In this document: positions 1 to 7,909 of the stretch, in pieces
Layout: every line of letters starts with the position of its first letter
Position numbering within the stretch: the first letter of the stretch is position 1
DNA from: Candidatus Sediminicultor sextus
GTDB taxonomy: Bacteria > Atribacterota > Phoenicimicrobiia > Phoenicimicrobiales > Phoenicimicrobiaceae
Direction: 5' to 3'
Length of the DNA: 14,545 nucleotides
Assembly: GCA_014894735.1 (NCBI GenBank)
Contig: JADBKX010000032.1
Coordinates: 1 to 14,545 of the forward strand
Made by a program: the position numbers and the translations under genes
The notes under the pieces: model-generated
The model's input: only the letters and a program-made list of their open reading frames with translations
Databases searched by the model: none
What the model was told of the DNA's origin: nothing

Positions 1-80
1 CATTGTGCCCTTACAACATAATAATTATAACCAAAAAGTCAGAATTTACTATAAAATTATCTGCAACGTACCATAGATCT

Positions 81-104
81 GTTAACTAGAAAACCAGCCA
101 ACCA
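81..104 (-). repeat. Degenerate octamer repeat, three units
   Basis: On the minus strand three adjacent octamers read TGGTTGGC (104-97), TGGTTTTC (96-89) and TAGTTAAC (88-81). They resemble the TGGTAAAC octamers between recO and glyQ. In both spacers the octamers follow a TTAGTCG-type heptamer array downstream of a gene end. The rest of 1-158 shows no gene I can support. Confidence 0.6.
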
Positions 105-129
105 ATTTATCTTGCATTTTGTATTTAAA

Positions 130-163
130 ACTAACGACTATTCACTATTCACTAATGACTATT
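130..163 (-). repeat. Heptamer repeat, TTAGTCG type, overlapping the hppA stop codon
   Basis: On the minus strand the units after hppA are ATAGTCA, TTAGTGA, ATAGTGA, ATAGTCG and TTAGT at an exact 7-bp period. The first TAG is the hppA stop codon itself (161-159). The 18-bp plus-strand core ACTAACGACTATTCACTA is identical to that in the array behind recO. Confidence 0.85.
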
Positions 164-2129
164 TTATAAATAGAGGAACGAACACCAGAGCGACTATGGA
201 CATAACTTTAATCAATATATTCATAGAAGGGCCGGCAGTATCTTTAAGAGGATCACCTACAGTATCACCTATAACAGCGGCCTCATGGACTTTTGTACCT
301 TTTCCCCCATAATTTCCTATTTCAATATATTTTTTGGCATTATCCCAGGCTCCTCCGGAATTGGCCATCTGTATAGCCAACAATACTCCTACTAACACTG
401 CTCCAATCAACATTCCTCCCAATGCTTCTGGTCCAAGCACTATTCCTACTACTATAGGGGCAATTATGGCTAACAACCCGGGCAATACCATCTCTTTTAA
501 AGCTCCTTTAGTGCTAATATCTACACATCTCGCAGAATCCGGCTTAGCTTTTCCCTCTTTCAAACCAGGAATTTCTCTAAATTGCCTTCGAACTTCTTCT
601 ATCATTAAGAAAGCTGTTTTCCCTACTGCATTTATGGCTAAAGCAGAAAAAAGATAAGGCAAAAGAGCACCTATAAACATCCCAGCTACCACTATCGGAT
701 TAGTTATGCTTATAATTTCTAAACCTACAGATTTACAATAAGCTGAAAATAGAGCCAAAGCAGTTAACGCTGCTGAACCGATAGCAAAACCTTTTCCAAT
801 AGCTGCTGTAGTATTTCCTACGGCATCTAATGAATCGGTAATTTTTCGAACCTTGGGATCCAGCCCGGCCATTTCGGCAATTCCACCCGAATTATCAGCA
901 ATCGGACCATAGGAATCAACGGAAACCGTCATGCCGACTATGGAAAGCATTCCTACCGCTGAAACAGCAATACCGTATAAACCCGCGAATTTATAGGCGA
1001 CTAATACCGTAAAGGCAATCACGAGTAGTGGTATAGCGGTACTTTGCATACCTACAGCCAATCCCGAAATAATGGTAGTTGCTGCTCCGGTAAGTGATGA
1101 TTTAGAAATTGATTTTACCGGAGGATAATGGTAAGAGGTATAATATTCAGTTACTAATCCGATAATTATACCGGCAATCAATCCAGCGGTAGTGGCATAA
1201 AATACATTTAAACTATTAAATAAAGCATTAGAAAGAAAAGCAGAAGAAATAATAACTAAAAATCCACTTGCCAAAGTTCCTTTGGTTAAAGCAATGTTTA
1301 AATTCCTTTCACTTTTAGTATTTACAAAAAAGGTGCCTATAATAGAAGAAATTGCCCCACAAGCAGCCAACAATAAAGGGAATATAACTCCTTTAGTACC
1401 TTCAAATAATAATCCACCCAAGATCATACTGGAAATAATTGCACCTATGTAAGATTCAAACAAGTCTGCACCCATTCCTGCAATATCCCCTACATTATCT
1501 CCTACATTATCAGCGATAACTGCCGGATTACGAGGGTCATCTTCGGGTATCCCTACTTCCACCTTCCCCACTAAATCAGCTCCCACATCTGCTGCCTTAG
1601 TAAATATTCCTCCACCTACTCTGGCAAACAAGGCTATAGAGCTTGCACCTAAAGCAAACCCATTTATAATTTCCGGATCTCTGATAAAGTAATATAAAAT
1701 ACCTAAACCTGATAGTCCAAAACCTACTACCGACATACCCATCACCGCACCGCCGGAAAAGGCAATTTTTAATGCTTTGGCTATGCCTCCTTCTATTGCA
1801 GCATAAGCAGTCCTCGAATTTGCTTTAGTAGCAATTTTCATTCCGGTTAAACCAGCTAATCCGGAACAAATTGCCCCCAGCACAAAAGATAAGCTGGTAA
1901 TGGGGTTCCTCACCCAGGCCAGTATAAGACTAACTATGATAATAAAAAATACCAAAACAGTGTATTCTCTTTTTAAAAAAGCCATAGCTCCCTGTTCAAT
2001 CATATTTGATATTTCTTTCATTAATTCATTTCCCGGTTTTTCTCTAATGACCTTTATAGAAAGAAATACCGCAAATATAAGGGCAATGATGCCACTTAAA
2101 GGAATTAACAGTTCAATTTGCATATACAA
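159..2129 (-). CDS. hppA: Membrane-bound, K+-dependent-type ion-pumping pyrophosphatase
   Basis: This integral membrane enzyme hydrolyses PPi and pumps Na+ and/or H+ across the cytoplasmic membrane. The protein has 656 residues, normal for bacterial HppA, with many hydrophobic helices throughout. The substrate and metal site is visible as DVGADLVGKVE (181-191) and the Asp-rich stretch EDDPRNPAVIADNVGDNVGD (196-215). The C-terminal signature DTVGDPLKDTAGPS is also present. GNTTAAIGKG (438-447) has Ala442 and Gly445 where K+-independent enzymes have Lys and Thr, so the K+-dependent class is expected. Glu225 in ADLFES matches the helix-6 Glu of the Thermotoga maritima Na+ pump, which hints at Na+ transport (inference). 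The start is TTG at 2129-2127, with AAAGGAT 4 nt upstream; an in-frame ATG lies at 2123-2121. The TAG stop is the first TAG of a downstream heptamer array. It follows ppdK on the same strand after 175 bp. Confidence 0.97.
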   Translation of the reverse strand: MYMQIELLIPLSGIIALIFAVFLSIKVIREKPGNELMKEISNMIEQGAMAFLKREYTVLVFFIIIVSLILAWVRNPITSLSFVLGAICSGLAGLTGMKIATKANSRTAYAAIEGGIAKALKIAFSGGAVMGMSVVGFGLSGLGILYYFIRDPEIINGFALGASSIALFARVGGGIFTKAADVGADLVGKVEVGIPEDDPRNPAVIADNVGDNVGDIAGMGADLFESYIGAIISSMILGGLLFEGTKGVIFPLLLAACGAISSIIGTFFVNTKSERNLNIALTKGTLASGFLVIISSAFLSNALFNSLNVFYATTAGLIAGIIIGLVTEYYTSYHYPPVKSISKSSLTGAATTIISGLAVGMQSTAIPLLVIAFTVLVAYKFAGLYGIAVSAVGMLSIVGMTVSVDSYGPIADNSGGIAEMAGLDPKVRKITDSLDAVGNTTAAIGKGFAIGSAALTALALFSAYCKSVGLEIISITNPIVVAGMFIGALLPYLFSALAINAVGKTAFLMIEEVRRQFREIPGLKEGKAKPDSARCVDISTKGALKEMVLPGLLAIIAPIVVGIVLGPEALGGMLIGAVLVGVLLAIQMANSGGAWDNAKKYIEIGNYGGKGTKVHEAAVIGDTVGDPLKDTAGPSMNILIKVMSIVALVFVPLFIK

Positions 2130-2132
2130 TTT

Positions 2133-2140
2133 TATCCTTT
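2133..2140 (-). promoter_or_regulatory. Ribosome binding site supporting the TTG start of hppA
   Basis: AAAGGAT ends 4 nt before TTG at 2129-2127. The alternative ATG at 2123-2121 would sit 10 nt away, so both are possible, but the spacing of the TTG is tighter and more usual. Confidence 0.55.
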
Positions 2141-2174
2141 CTATTCTATTTATTTATATTTCATTTTCTTCTTT

Positions 2175-2213
2175 AAATCTGTAGGGGTGTAAGAAATACA
2201 CCACTACAGATTT
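2175..2213. repeat. 17-bp inverted repeat between ppdK and hppA
   Basis: Arms 2175-2191 and 2197-2213 pair over 17 positions with a single mismatch, around a 5-nt loop. Neither strand has a T-run after the stem, so it is not a standard intrinsic terminator. The core GTAGTGGTGTA...TACACCCCTAC resembles half-sites at 1-14 and 8963-8984. It could be a small mobile palindromic repeat or an mRNA-stabilising hairpin in the ppdK-hppA spacer. Confidence 0.8.
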
Positions 2214-2275
2214 AGCTTGAAATTTTGGTTTTATGTTTTACTACTTTTCAATGATCGCTATAAGCTATTTTCTTT

Positions 2276-2295
2276 AATTCTCCAATTGGAGAATT
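2276..2295. repeat. Perfect 20-bp palindrome AATTCTCCAATTGGAGAATT downstream of ppdK
   Basis: The 20-bp sequence is identical on both strands and begins 9 bp after the ppdK stop. As RNA it would give an 8-bp stem with an AATT loop, with no T-run after it. As DNA it is a candidate operator. A weak promoter-like pair on the minus strand, TTGGAG then 17 bp then TATAGC, starts within it, so control of hppA is possible but unproven. Confidence 0.7.
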
Positions 2296-2304
2296 GGCGA
2301 ATCA

Positions 2305-4959
2305 TTATTTTTTATCTTTATTTTTTTCTTTTATTACCGCCTGGGCAGCTGCTAATCGGGCAATGGGAACTCTAAAAGGCGAACAGCTCACATAGTTTAA
2401 ACCTACAGAATGACAAAATTCTACCGATTGTGGTTCTCCACCATGTTCTCCGCAAATCCCTACTTCTAAGTTAGGACGGGTTTTCCTTCCTAACTTTGTA
2501 CCTATCTTAACTAATTCACCTACACCTTCACGATCTAATACTTCAAAAGGATTTTCTTCTAATATTTTCTCCTCCACATATTTTAATAAGAATTTTCCTT
2601 CAGCATCATCCCGGCTTATACCAAAAGTTGTCTGGGTTAAATCATTGGTTCCGAAAGAAAAGAATTCAGCTTCTTCTGCTATCTTATCAGCAGTTAAAGC
2701 AGCCCGTGGTAACTCAATCATAGTCCCGACTTTATATTCTAATTTTACCCCTGCAGATTGTATCTTTTCATCGGCAATTTTTCTGGCTCTTTTGCATATC
2801 GGTCTTAGCTCATTTATATGACTTACCAGAGGAATCATTATTTCAGGTTTTACTTTTATACCTTTTTTAGTTAATTCTATGGCAGCTTCTATAATAGCTT
2901 CAACCTGCATATCATATATTTCCGGATATAGTAGGCCTAACCTGCACCCTCGAAGTCCTAACATTGGATTAACTTCGTGTAAAGAATTAATTGTTTCTAA
3001 TAATTTTTCCTTCTTAGCAAGTTCTGCCGAATCTATATTTTTTAATTTTAAAGTAGTTACTTCTATTAAAGTATCTTCCAAATTGGGTAAAAATTCATGA
3101 AGCGGTGGATCAAGAAGTCTAATAATTACCGGCAGCCCTTCCATGGCTTTTAAAATGCCCAAAAAATCACCCTTCTGCACCGGCAATAATTTTTTTAAGG
3201 CCTCTGCTCTTTTCTTTTTAGTATCGGCCATAATCATTTTTTGTACAATAGGTAACCGATCTTGTTCCATAAACATATGCTCTGTTCTGGTAAGTCCTAT
3301 ACCTTCCGCCCCTAATTCTCTGGCCTTTTTCGCATCTTCCGGTGTATCGGCATTAGCGTATACACCTAAACGTTTTATTTTATTGGCCCAGGATAACAAG
3401 GTTTCAAATTCCTTGCTCATTTTCGGTTCAATGGTAGGAACTTTTCCTATAAATACTTCACCGGTCCCGCCATCTATAGTGATAAATTCATCTTTTTTTA
3501 TTACTAAATCATTAACAGAAATAATCCCTTTTTTTGTATTAATATTTAAAGCACTACAACCGGCTACACAAGCCTTTCCCATACCTCTTGCCACAACTGC
3601 CGCATGACTGGTCATACCTCCTCTGCTGGTAAGGACACCCTGGGCTTCTACCATACCATGGATGTCATCTGGAGTGGTTTCTGTTCTTACCAATATTACC
3701 CTTTCTCCTTCTTTTCCCAATTCCTCTGCTTCATCAGCGGTGAAGACAACTTTTCCATAAGCAGCACCCGGAGAAGCCGGTAATCCCTTGGCAATTACTT
3801 CCACTTTTGCTTTTGGATCTATTCTTCTATGTAAAAGTTGATTTAATTGATTGGGTTCTATCCTTAAGATTGCCTCTTCTTTGGAAATTATTCCTTCTTC
3901 TACCATATCAACAGCAATTTTAAGAGCGGCCTGGGCGGTTCTTTTCCCGGTTCTGGTCTGCAGTAAGTAAAGTTTCCCTTTTTCTATAGTAAATTCATAA
4001 TCTTGAACATCTCTATAATGTTTTTCTAAAAGTGTAACTATTTTAATAAGTTCTTCACATACTTCCGGTAAATCGTTTTTGAGATTAGATAAAGGTATAG
4101 GTGTCCTGATACCTGCAACCACATCTTCTCCCTGGGCATTCAAAAGATATTCTCCGTAATCTTCTTTTTCTCCGGTAGAAGGATTTCTGGTAAATCCAAC
4201 CCCTGTTCCTGAATCTTCTCCCATATTGCCAAAAACCATCTCTTGAACATTTACTGCTGTCCCTAAATCATCGGAAATTTTATTTATCCTGCGATAAGTT
4301 ACTGCCCTTTTGGTATTCCAGGAATTAAATACAGCGTCTATGGCAGTCTTTAACTGTAATTCTGGATTTTGAGGAAAATCTTTCCCGGTCTCTTTTTTGA
4401 CGAGTTTTTTATATCCCTCTACTAATTCTTTCAGCCCTTCACAGTCAATTTCCGTATCTAATTTTACTTTAAATTCTTTTTTTATCTCTTCTAAAAGTTG
4501 TTCAAATTTATCATGTTCAATACCCAGAACTACATTTCCAAACATCTGTATAAAACGTCGATAACTATCGTAAGCAAAACGTTCATTTTTTGTGTTGTGG
4601 ATAACTCCCTGAATAGTAATATCATTTAATCCTAAATTTAGAACTGTATCCATCATACCGGGCATAGAAATTGGTGCACCGGAACGAACTGAGACTAACA
4701 AAGGATTTTTGGAATCTCCGAATGCTTTTTTAGATACCTGTTCTAATTTCTTTAAATTTTCCTCTATCTGCTCCTCTAATCCTTGAGGAAATTTTTTTTC
4801 ATTTTTATAATATTCAACACATACTTCTGTAGTGATAGTAAATCCCTGAGGAACGGGAAGGCCTATTCGGGTCATTTCTGCTAGACCTGCACCTTTTCCT
4901 CCTAAAATGGATTTCATATCCCCTTTTCCTTCATCAAAAAAATAGACATATTTCTTCAT
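2305..4959 (-). CDS. ppdK: Pyruvate, phosphate dikinase
   Basis: This cytoplasmic enzyme catalyses the reversible reaction PEP + AMP + PPi to pyruvate + ATP + Pi. In anaerobes it often runs glycolytically to harvest PPi, or gluconeogenically. The protein has 884 residues, full length for the family. The N-terminal ATP-grasp nucleotide-binding region includes GGKGAGLAEM (20-29) and SVRSGAPISMPGMMDT (90-105). The swivelling phosphohistidine domain has GGMTSHAAVVARG (447-459) with catalytic His452 and regulatory Thr450. The C-terminal TIM-barrel PEP/pyruvate domain has SFGTNDLTQTTFG (768-780) and ICGEHGGEP (835-843) with catalytic Cys836. The ATG start has an AAGGAGGA ribosome site lying in the last codons of the upstream DUF299 gene, only 2 bp away, so the two are probably translationally coupled. 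It is the last gene of the glyQ-glyS-regulator-ppdK group. Confidence 0.98.
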   Translation of the reverse strand: MKKYVYFFDEGKGDMKSILGGKGAGLAEMTRIGLPVPQGFTITTEVCVEYYKNEKKFPQGLEEQIEENLKKLEQVSKKAFGDSKNPLLVSVRSGAPISMPGMMDTVLNLGLNDITIQGVIHNTKNERFAYDSYRRFIQMFGNVVLGIEHDKFEQLLEEIKKEFKVKLDTEIDCEGLKELVEGYKKLVKKETGKDFPQNPELQLKTAIDAVFNSWNTKRAVTYRRINKISDDLGTAVNVQEMVFGNMGEDSGTGVGFTRNPSTGEKEDYGEYLLNAQGEDVVAGIRTPIPLSNLKNDLPEVCEELIKIVTLLEKHYRDVQDYEFTIEKGKLYLLQTRTGKRTAQAALKIAVDMVEEGIISKEEAILRIEPNQLNQLLHRRIDPKAKVEVIAKGLPASPGAAYGKVVFTADEAEELGKEGERVILVRTETTPDDIHGMVEAQGVLTSRGGMTSHAAVVARGMGKACVAGCSALNINTKKGIISVNDLVIKKDEFITIDGGTGEVFIGKVPTIEPKMSKEFETLLSWANKIKRLGVYANADTPEDAKKARELGAEGIGLTRTEHMFMEQDRLPIVQKMIMADTKKKRAEALKKLLPVQKGDFLGILKAMEGLPVIIRLLDPPLHEFLPNLEDTLIEVTTLKLKNIDSAELAKKEKLLETINSLHEVNPMLGLRGCRLGLLYPEIYDMQVEAIIEAAIELTKKGIKVKPEIMIPLVSHINELRPICKRARKIADEKIQSAGVKLEYKVGTMIELPRAALTADKIAEEAEFFSFGTNDLTQTTFGISRDDAEGKFLLKYVEEKILEENPFEVLDREGVGELVKIGTKLGRKTRPNLEVGICGEHGGEPQSVEFCHSVGLNYVSCSPFRVPIARLAAAQAVIKEKNKDKK

Positions 4960-4961
4960 AC

Positions 4962-5780
4962 TTATTTTTCCTCCTTTATAATTTTAAGTATATTTGTGGC
5001 AATGTCTTCTATGGCCATATTGGTTACGTTAATTATCGGACATCCGATTTTTTTATAAATAATATCTGCATATTTTAACTCTTTAATTACTCTTTCTTTT
5101 TTATTATATACACCCTCGTCTGGCAGCCCCAATGCCTTTAACCGTTCACTTCTTATCTCAATTAATTTATCGGGGTCTATGGTTAAACCAACTACTTTTT
5201 CCGGCGGTAAACTAAATATTTCAGCTGGCGGTTCAAATTCAAAATCTAATACTATATTGGCTACCTTTATCCCTTTATAGGCAAGATACATACTAAGTGG
5301 TGTTTTTGAAGTTCGAGAAACCCCTAATATTACCAGATCAGCTTTGGATAACTCTAATTCTCTCTGGCAGGCATCGTACTTCACCGCAAATTCCATTGCT
5401 TCCATTCTTTTAAAATATTCTTTATCTATTTTTCTAATAATTCCCGCTTCTAATTTAGGTCTGATTCCGCTTATCCTTTCAATGTTTTCTATTATTGGAC
5501 CAAGCATATCGAAGGAAACAACAGATTGCTTTCTAGATTCCTCTTTCAGAAATGATCTTAATTCTGGTTTTACAATAGTATAGACTATAAAATCTTTTTC
5601 TCTATTGAGTTGACTTACTATCCCGGTAATATCTTTTTTAGATTCAATGTGGGCAAATAATTTTAACTTAATATCATCAGAATCAAACTGACTAAGCGCA
5701 GCATGCACTACATTTTGAGCAGTTTCGCCGGTAGAATCGGAAATTATATAGACATTGGGTTTAAATTTAACACTATCCAT
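4962..5780 (-). CDS. PPDK regulatory protein (DUF299 bifunctional kinase/Pi-phosphotransferase)
   Basis: DUF299 proteins inactivate their target by ADP-dependent phosphorylation of a Thr close to the catalytic His, and reactivate it by Pi-dependent removal of that phosphate (PPi is released). Targets are pyruvate phosphate dikinase or PEP synthase. Here the adjacent gene is ppdK, so PPDK is the likely target (inference from context). The protein has 272 residues, typical of the family. It opens with YIISDSTGETAQNV (11-24) and carries the P-loop-like GVSRTSKTP (153-161), with the conserved IRKIDKEYFKRMEAMEFAVK stretch (115-134) before it. The gene starts 2 nt after the glyS stop, and its GGGAGGGAG ribosome site lies in the last glyS codons. 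The ppdK ribosome site is in turn embedded in its own last codons. It is the counterpart of the yqfL-type gene after glyS in Firmicutes. Confidence 0.95.
   Translation of the reverse strand: MDSVKFKPNVYIISDSTGETAQNVVHAALSQFDSDDIKLKLFAHIESKKDITGIVSQLNREKDFIVYTIVKPELRSFLKEESRKQSVVSFDMLGPIIENIERISGIRPKLEAGIIRKIDKEYFKRMEAMEFAVKYDACQRELELSKADLVILGVSRTSKTPLSMYLAYKGIKVANIVLDFEFEPPAEIFSLPPEKVVGLTIDPDKLIEIRSERLKALGLPDEGVYNKKERVIKELKYADIIYKKIGCPIINVTNMAIEDIATNILKIIKEEK
4969..4977 (-). promoter_or_regulatory. ppdK Shine-Dalgarno embedded in the upstream gene
   Basis: AAAGGAGGA lies in the last Lys-Glu-Glu codons of the DUF299 gene, 9 nt before the ppdK ATG and overlapping no stop. With the 2-bp intergenic gap this suggests translational coupling of regulator and target. 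Confidence 0.8.
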
Positions 5781-5782
5781 AA

Positions 5783-7885
5783 TTACTCCCTCCCCTCTTT
5801 TATAGAAACAATTTTGGATAAATCAACTACCTGATTAAATAATATTCCTATTTTCTTTATCAGTGCGATCCTATTCTTTCTGATGTCTTTATCTTTGTCC
5901 ATTACCAGCACCTGGTCGAAAAACTCATCGACCGGTTCGCATAAATCTCCCAATAATTTAAATACTTCTTTATACTCTTTGTTACAAATAAATTCGCTTG
6001 TTCGCGGATAAATACTTTCATAATTATGATATAAACTTAACTCTGCTTTTTCCTTTAATAGTGAACGGTCAATCTCGGTTTCTTCATAATTTTTTGATAA
6101 ATTTAATACCCTGCTTGATGAGTTGAGTATTTTTCTAAAAATGGGCTGATTATATAATTCCTCTATAGTTTTTATCTTATGTTTAATATCAACTACATCT
6201 CCATCGCTATCCACAGCCAAAACTGCGTCAATTACATCATAGCGAATTCCCTCTTCTAAGAAGATATTTTTTACTCTTTGTTTGAAAAAATTTAATATCT
6301 GGGATACCATCTCATTTTCATCAATTTTTAATTCCACCGAAACACTTTCTTTGTATAAGGATAAAGATTTCCAAATAATATCTTTTAACGAAATTTGCAG
6401 GTTATTTTTCAAAATTATGGCAATTTGTCCGCGAGATTGTCTTCTCAATCCGTAAGGGTCCTGTGATCCTGTTGGGATTAAGCCCATTAGGAAGCAGCCA
6501 ATAATGCTATCCACTTTATCAGCAATCCCTAAAATTATACCACTTTTGGTTAGGGGTAACCTATCCCCTGAAAAACGAGGGAGATAATGTTCAAAGATAG
6601 CTTCCGCTACTTCTTTTCTTTCACCCGATAAAACTGCATATTCTTTCCCCATTATTCCCTGTAAATCTGGAAATTCTTTTACCATTTCAGTAACCAAATC
6701 TGCTTTACACAGATGAGCAGACCTCAAAAGATCTTTTTTTACTTTCTGTTCAACCTGCAAACTATCTGAAATGTAGTCACACAGCAATTCTAATCTCTCT
6801 GTTTTATCAAAAAGGCTTCCCAGCTTTTCCTGGAAAATAACATTTTTTAATTTATCCGCCCTTTTCTCTAAAGGAATCTTCTGGTCTTCCTGGTAGAAAA
6901 ATTTTGCATCTTCCAACCTGGCTCTGAGAACATTTTCGTTACCCTCTCTAATTTTAGAAGCATGCTCCTTGGAGTTATTGATAATTACAATAAATAGAGG
7001 AAGTAGTTCATTCCTGTTTTTAAAAACAGGAAAATATTTTTGATGTTTTTCCATAACCATAGTTAAGACATCCTTGGGCAATTCTAAATATTTTTTATCA
7101 TATTTTCCTAAAATTGCATTGGGATATTCAACTAAATAAATTATTTCCTTTAACTGTTTTTCATTTATTATTTTTTCCCCACCAGTTTCTTTAATTATCT
7201 GTTCTATATCTGTTCTAACTATATTTTCTCTAATTTTGGGATCGACTATTACATAATTTTTTTCTAGCTTCTTGAAATATTCCTGAGTAGAAGATATTTT
7301 GATTTTTTGAGGCGCCAAAAGTCTATTACCGTAAGTAATATTTTCAGAATCTAAACCATTTAGATTGAATTTGATTATTTCTTTTGCATACAGGGCAAGT
7401 ATCCATCTTATAGGACGGATAAATCGCAATGATCTTTCTCCCCAGCGCATTGATTTAGGAAATTGTATACCCTTTATTATTTTAGGAAATATCCAGGATA
7501 ATATTTCAATAGTTGGCTGGCCTATTATGGATTTGGGGGCAAAAATATATTTCCCTTTTTCGGTGTCTTCGACTATTAAATCCTCAACATTTAACCCCTG
7601 GCTTTGGGCAAATTTCAAGGCAGGTTTTTGGGGCTGCGAATCTTTATTATAAGCAATTGAATAGGCAGGTCCTTTAATTTTTTGAAAAATGTCTTCCTGT
7701 TTTTCTTTAATATGGAAGATGAATAATGTTAATCTTCGAGGAGTGCCATAAACCTTTATTTCTTTATAATTCATTCTGGCTTCTTCTAAATATTTTTGTG
7801 CTAACTGATTTAAATCTTTTAGGGCATTCTCCATATACTGCGCCGGTATTTCTTCGGTTCCGATTTCTAAAATTACATTCTCCAT
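5783..7885 (-). CDS. glyS: Glycyl-tRNA synthetase beta subunit
   Basis: This is the large subunit of the bacterial alpha2beta2 glycyl-tRNA synthetase; with GlyQ it charges tRNA-Gly, and it supplies tRNA recognition. The protein has 700 residues, close to the usual 690 or so. Family stretches include LEIGTEEIPAQYM (6-18), FPKSMRWGE (142-150), RLEDAKFFYQ (323-332), an HD-like segment SAHLCKADLVTEMVKEFPDL (389-408) and PTGSQDPYGLRRQ (471-483). The C-terminal 110 residues or so (about 590-695) look like the helical DALR anticodon-binding domain. The ATG start has AGAGGAT upstream and lies 24 bp after glyQ. The end of the gene carries the ribosome site of the next gene in codons Glu-Gly-Arg-Glu. 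No truncation or frameshift is seen. Confidence 0.97.
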   Translation of the reverse strand: MENVILEIGTEEIPAQYMENALKDLNQLAQKYLEEARMNYKEIKVYGTPRRLTLFIFHIKEKQEDIFQKIKGPAYSIAYNKDSQPQKPALKFAQSQGLNVEDLIVEDTEKGKYIFAPKSIIGQPTIEILSWIFPKIIKGIQFPKSMRWGERSLRFIRPIRWILALYAKEIIKFNLNGLDSENITYGNRLLAPQKIKISSTQEYFKKLEKNYVIVDPKIRENIVRTDIEQIIKETGGEKIINEKQLKEIIYLVEYPNAILGKYDKKYLELPKDVLTMVMEKHQKYFPVFKNRNELLPLFIVIINNSKEHASKIREGNENVLRARLEDAKFFYQEDQKIPLEKRADKLKNVIFQEKLGSLFDKTERLELLCDYISDSLQVEQKVKKDLLRSAHLCKADLVTEMVKEFPDLQGIMGKEYAVLSGERKEVAEAIFEHYLPRFSGDRLPLTKSGIILGIADKVDSIIGCFLMGLIPTGSQDPYGLRRQSRGQIAIILKNNLQISLKDIIWKSLSLYKESVSVELKIDENEMVSQILNFFKQRVKNIFLEEGIRYDVIDAVLAVDSDGDVVDIKHKIKTIEELYNQPIFRKILNSSSRVLNLSKNYEETEIDRSLLKEKAELSLYHNYESIYPRTSEFICNKEYKEVFKLLGDLCEPVDEFFDQVLVMDKDKDIRKNRIALIKKIGILFNQVVDLSKIVSIKEGRE

Positions 7886-7909
7886 TAAATTTATCCTCTG
7901 CCTGATCTT

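Noticed and set aside
1..52. Start of a further minus-strand gene (ATG at 3-1 with AAGGG upstream and TATAAT at 29-24)
   Set aside because: No -35 box at a suitable distance, no coding sequence visible beyond the edge, and the same bases fit a half-palindrome of the GTAG-GG repeat family.
2175..2213. Intrinsic terminator between ppdK and hppA
   Set aside because: The stem is strong but neither strand has a T-run directly after it; treated as an inverted repeat instead.
3143..3607. Long plus-strand open frame inside ppdK (and similar ones inside hppA, glyS, cdd and the CNNM genes)
   Set aside because: Antisense shadows of well-supported genes, with no ribosome sites or recognisable family features.
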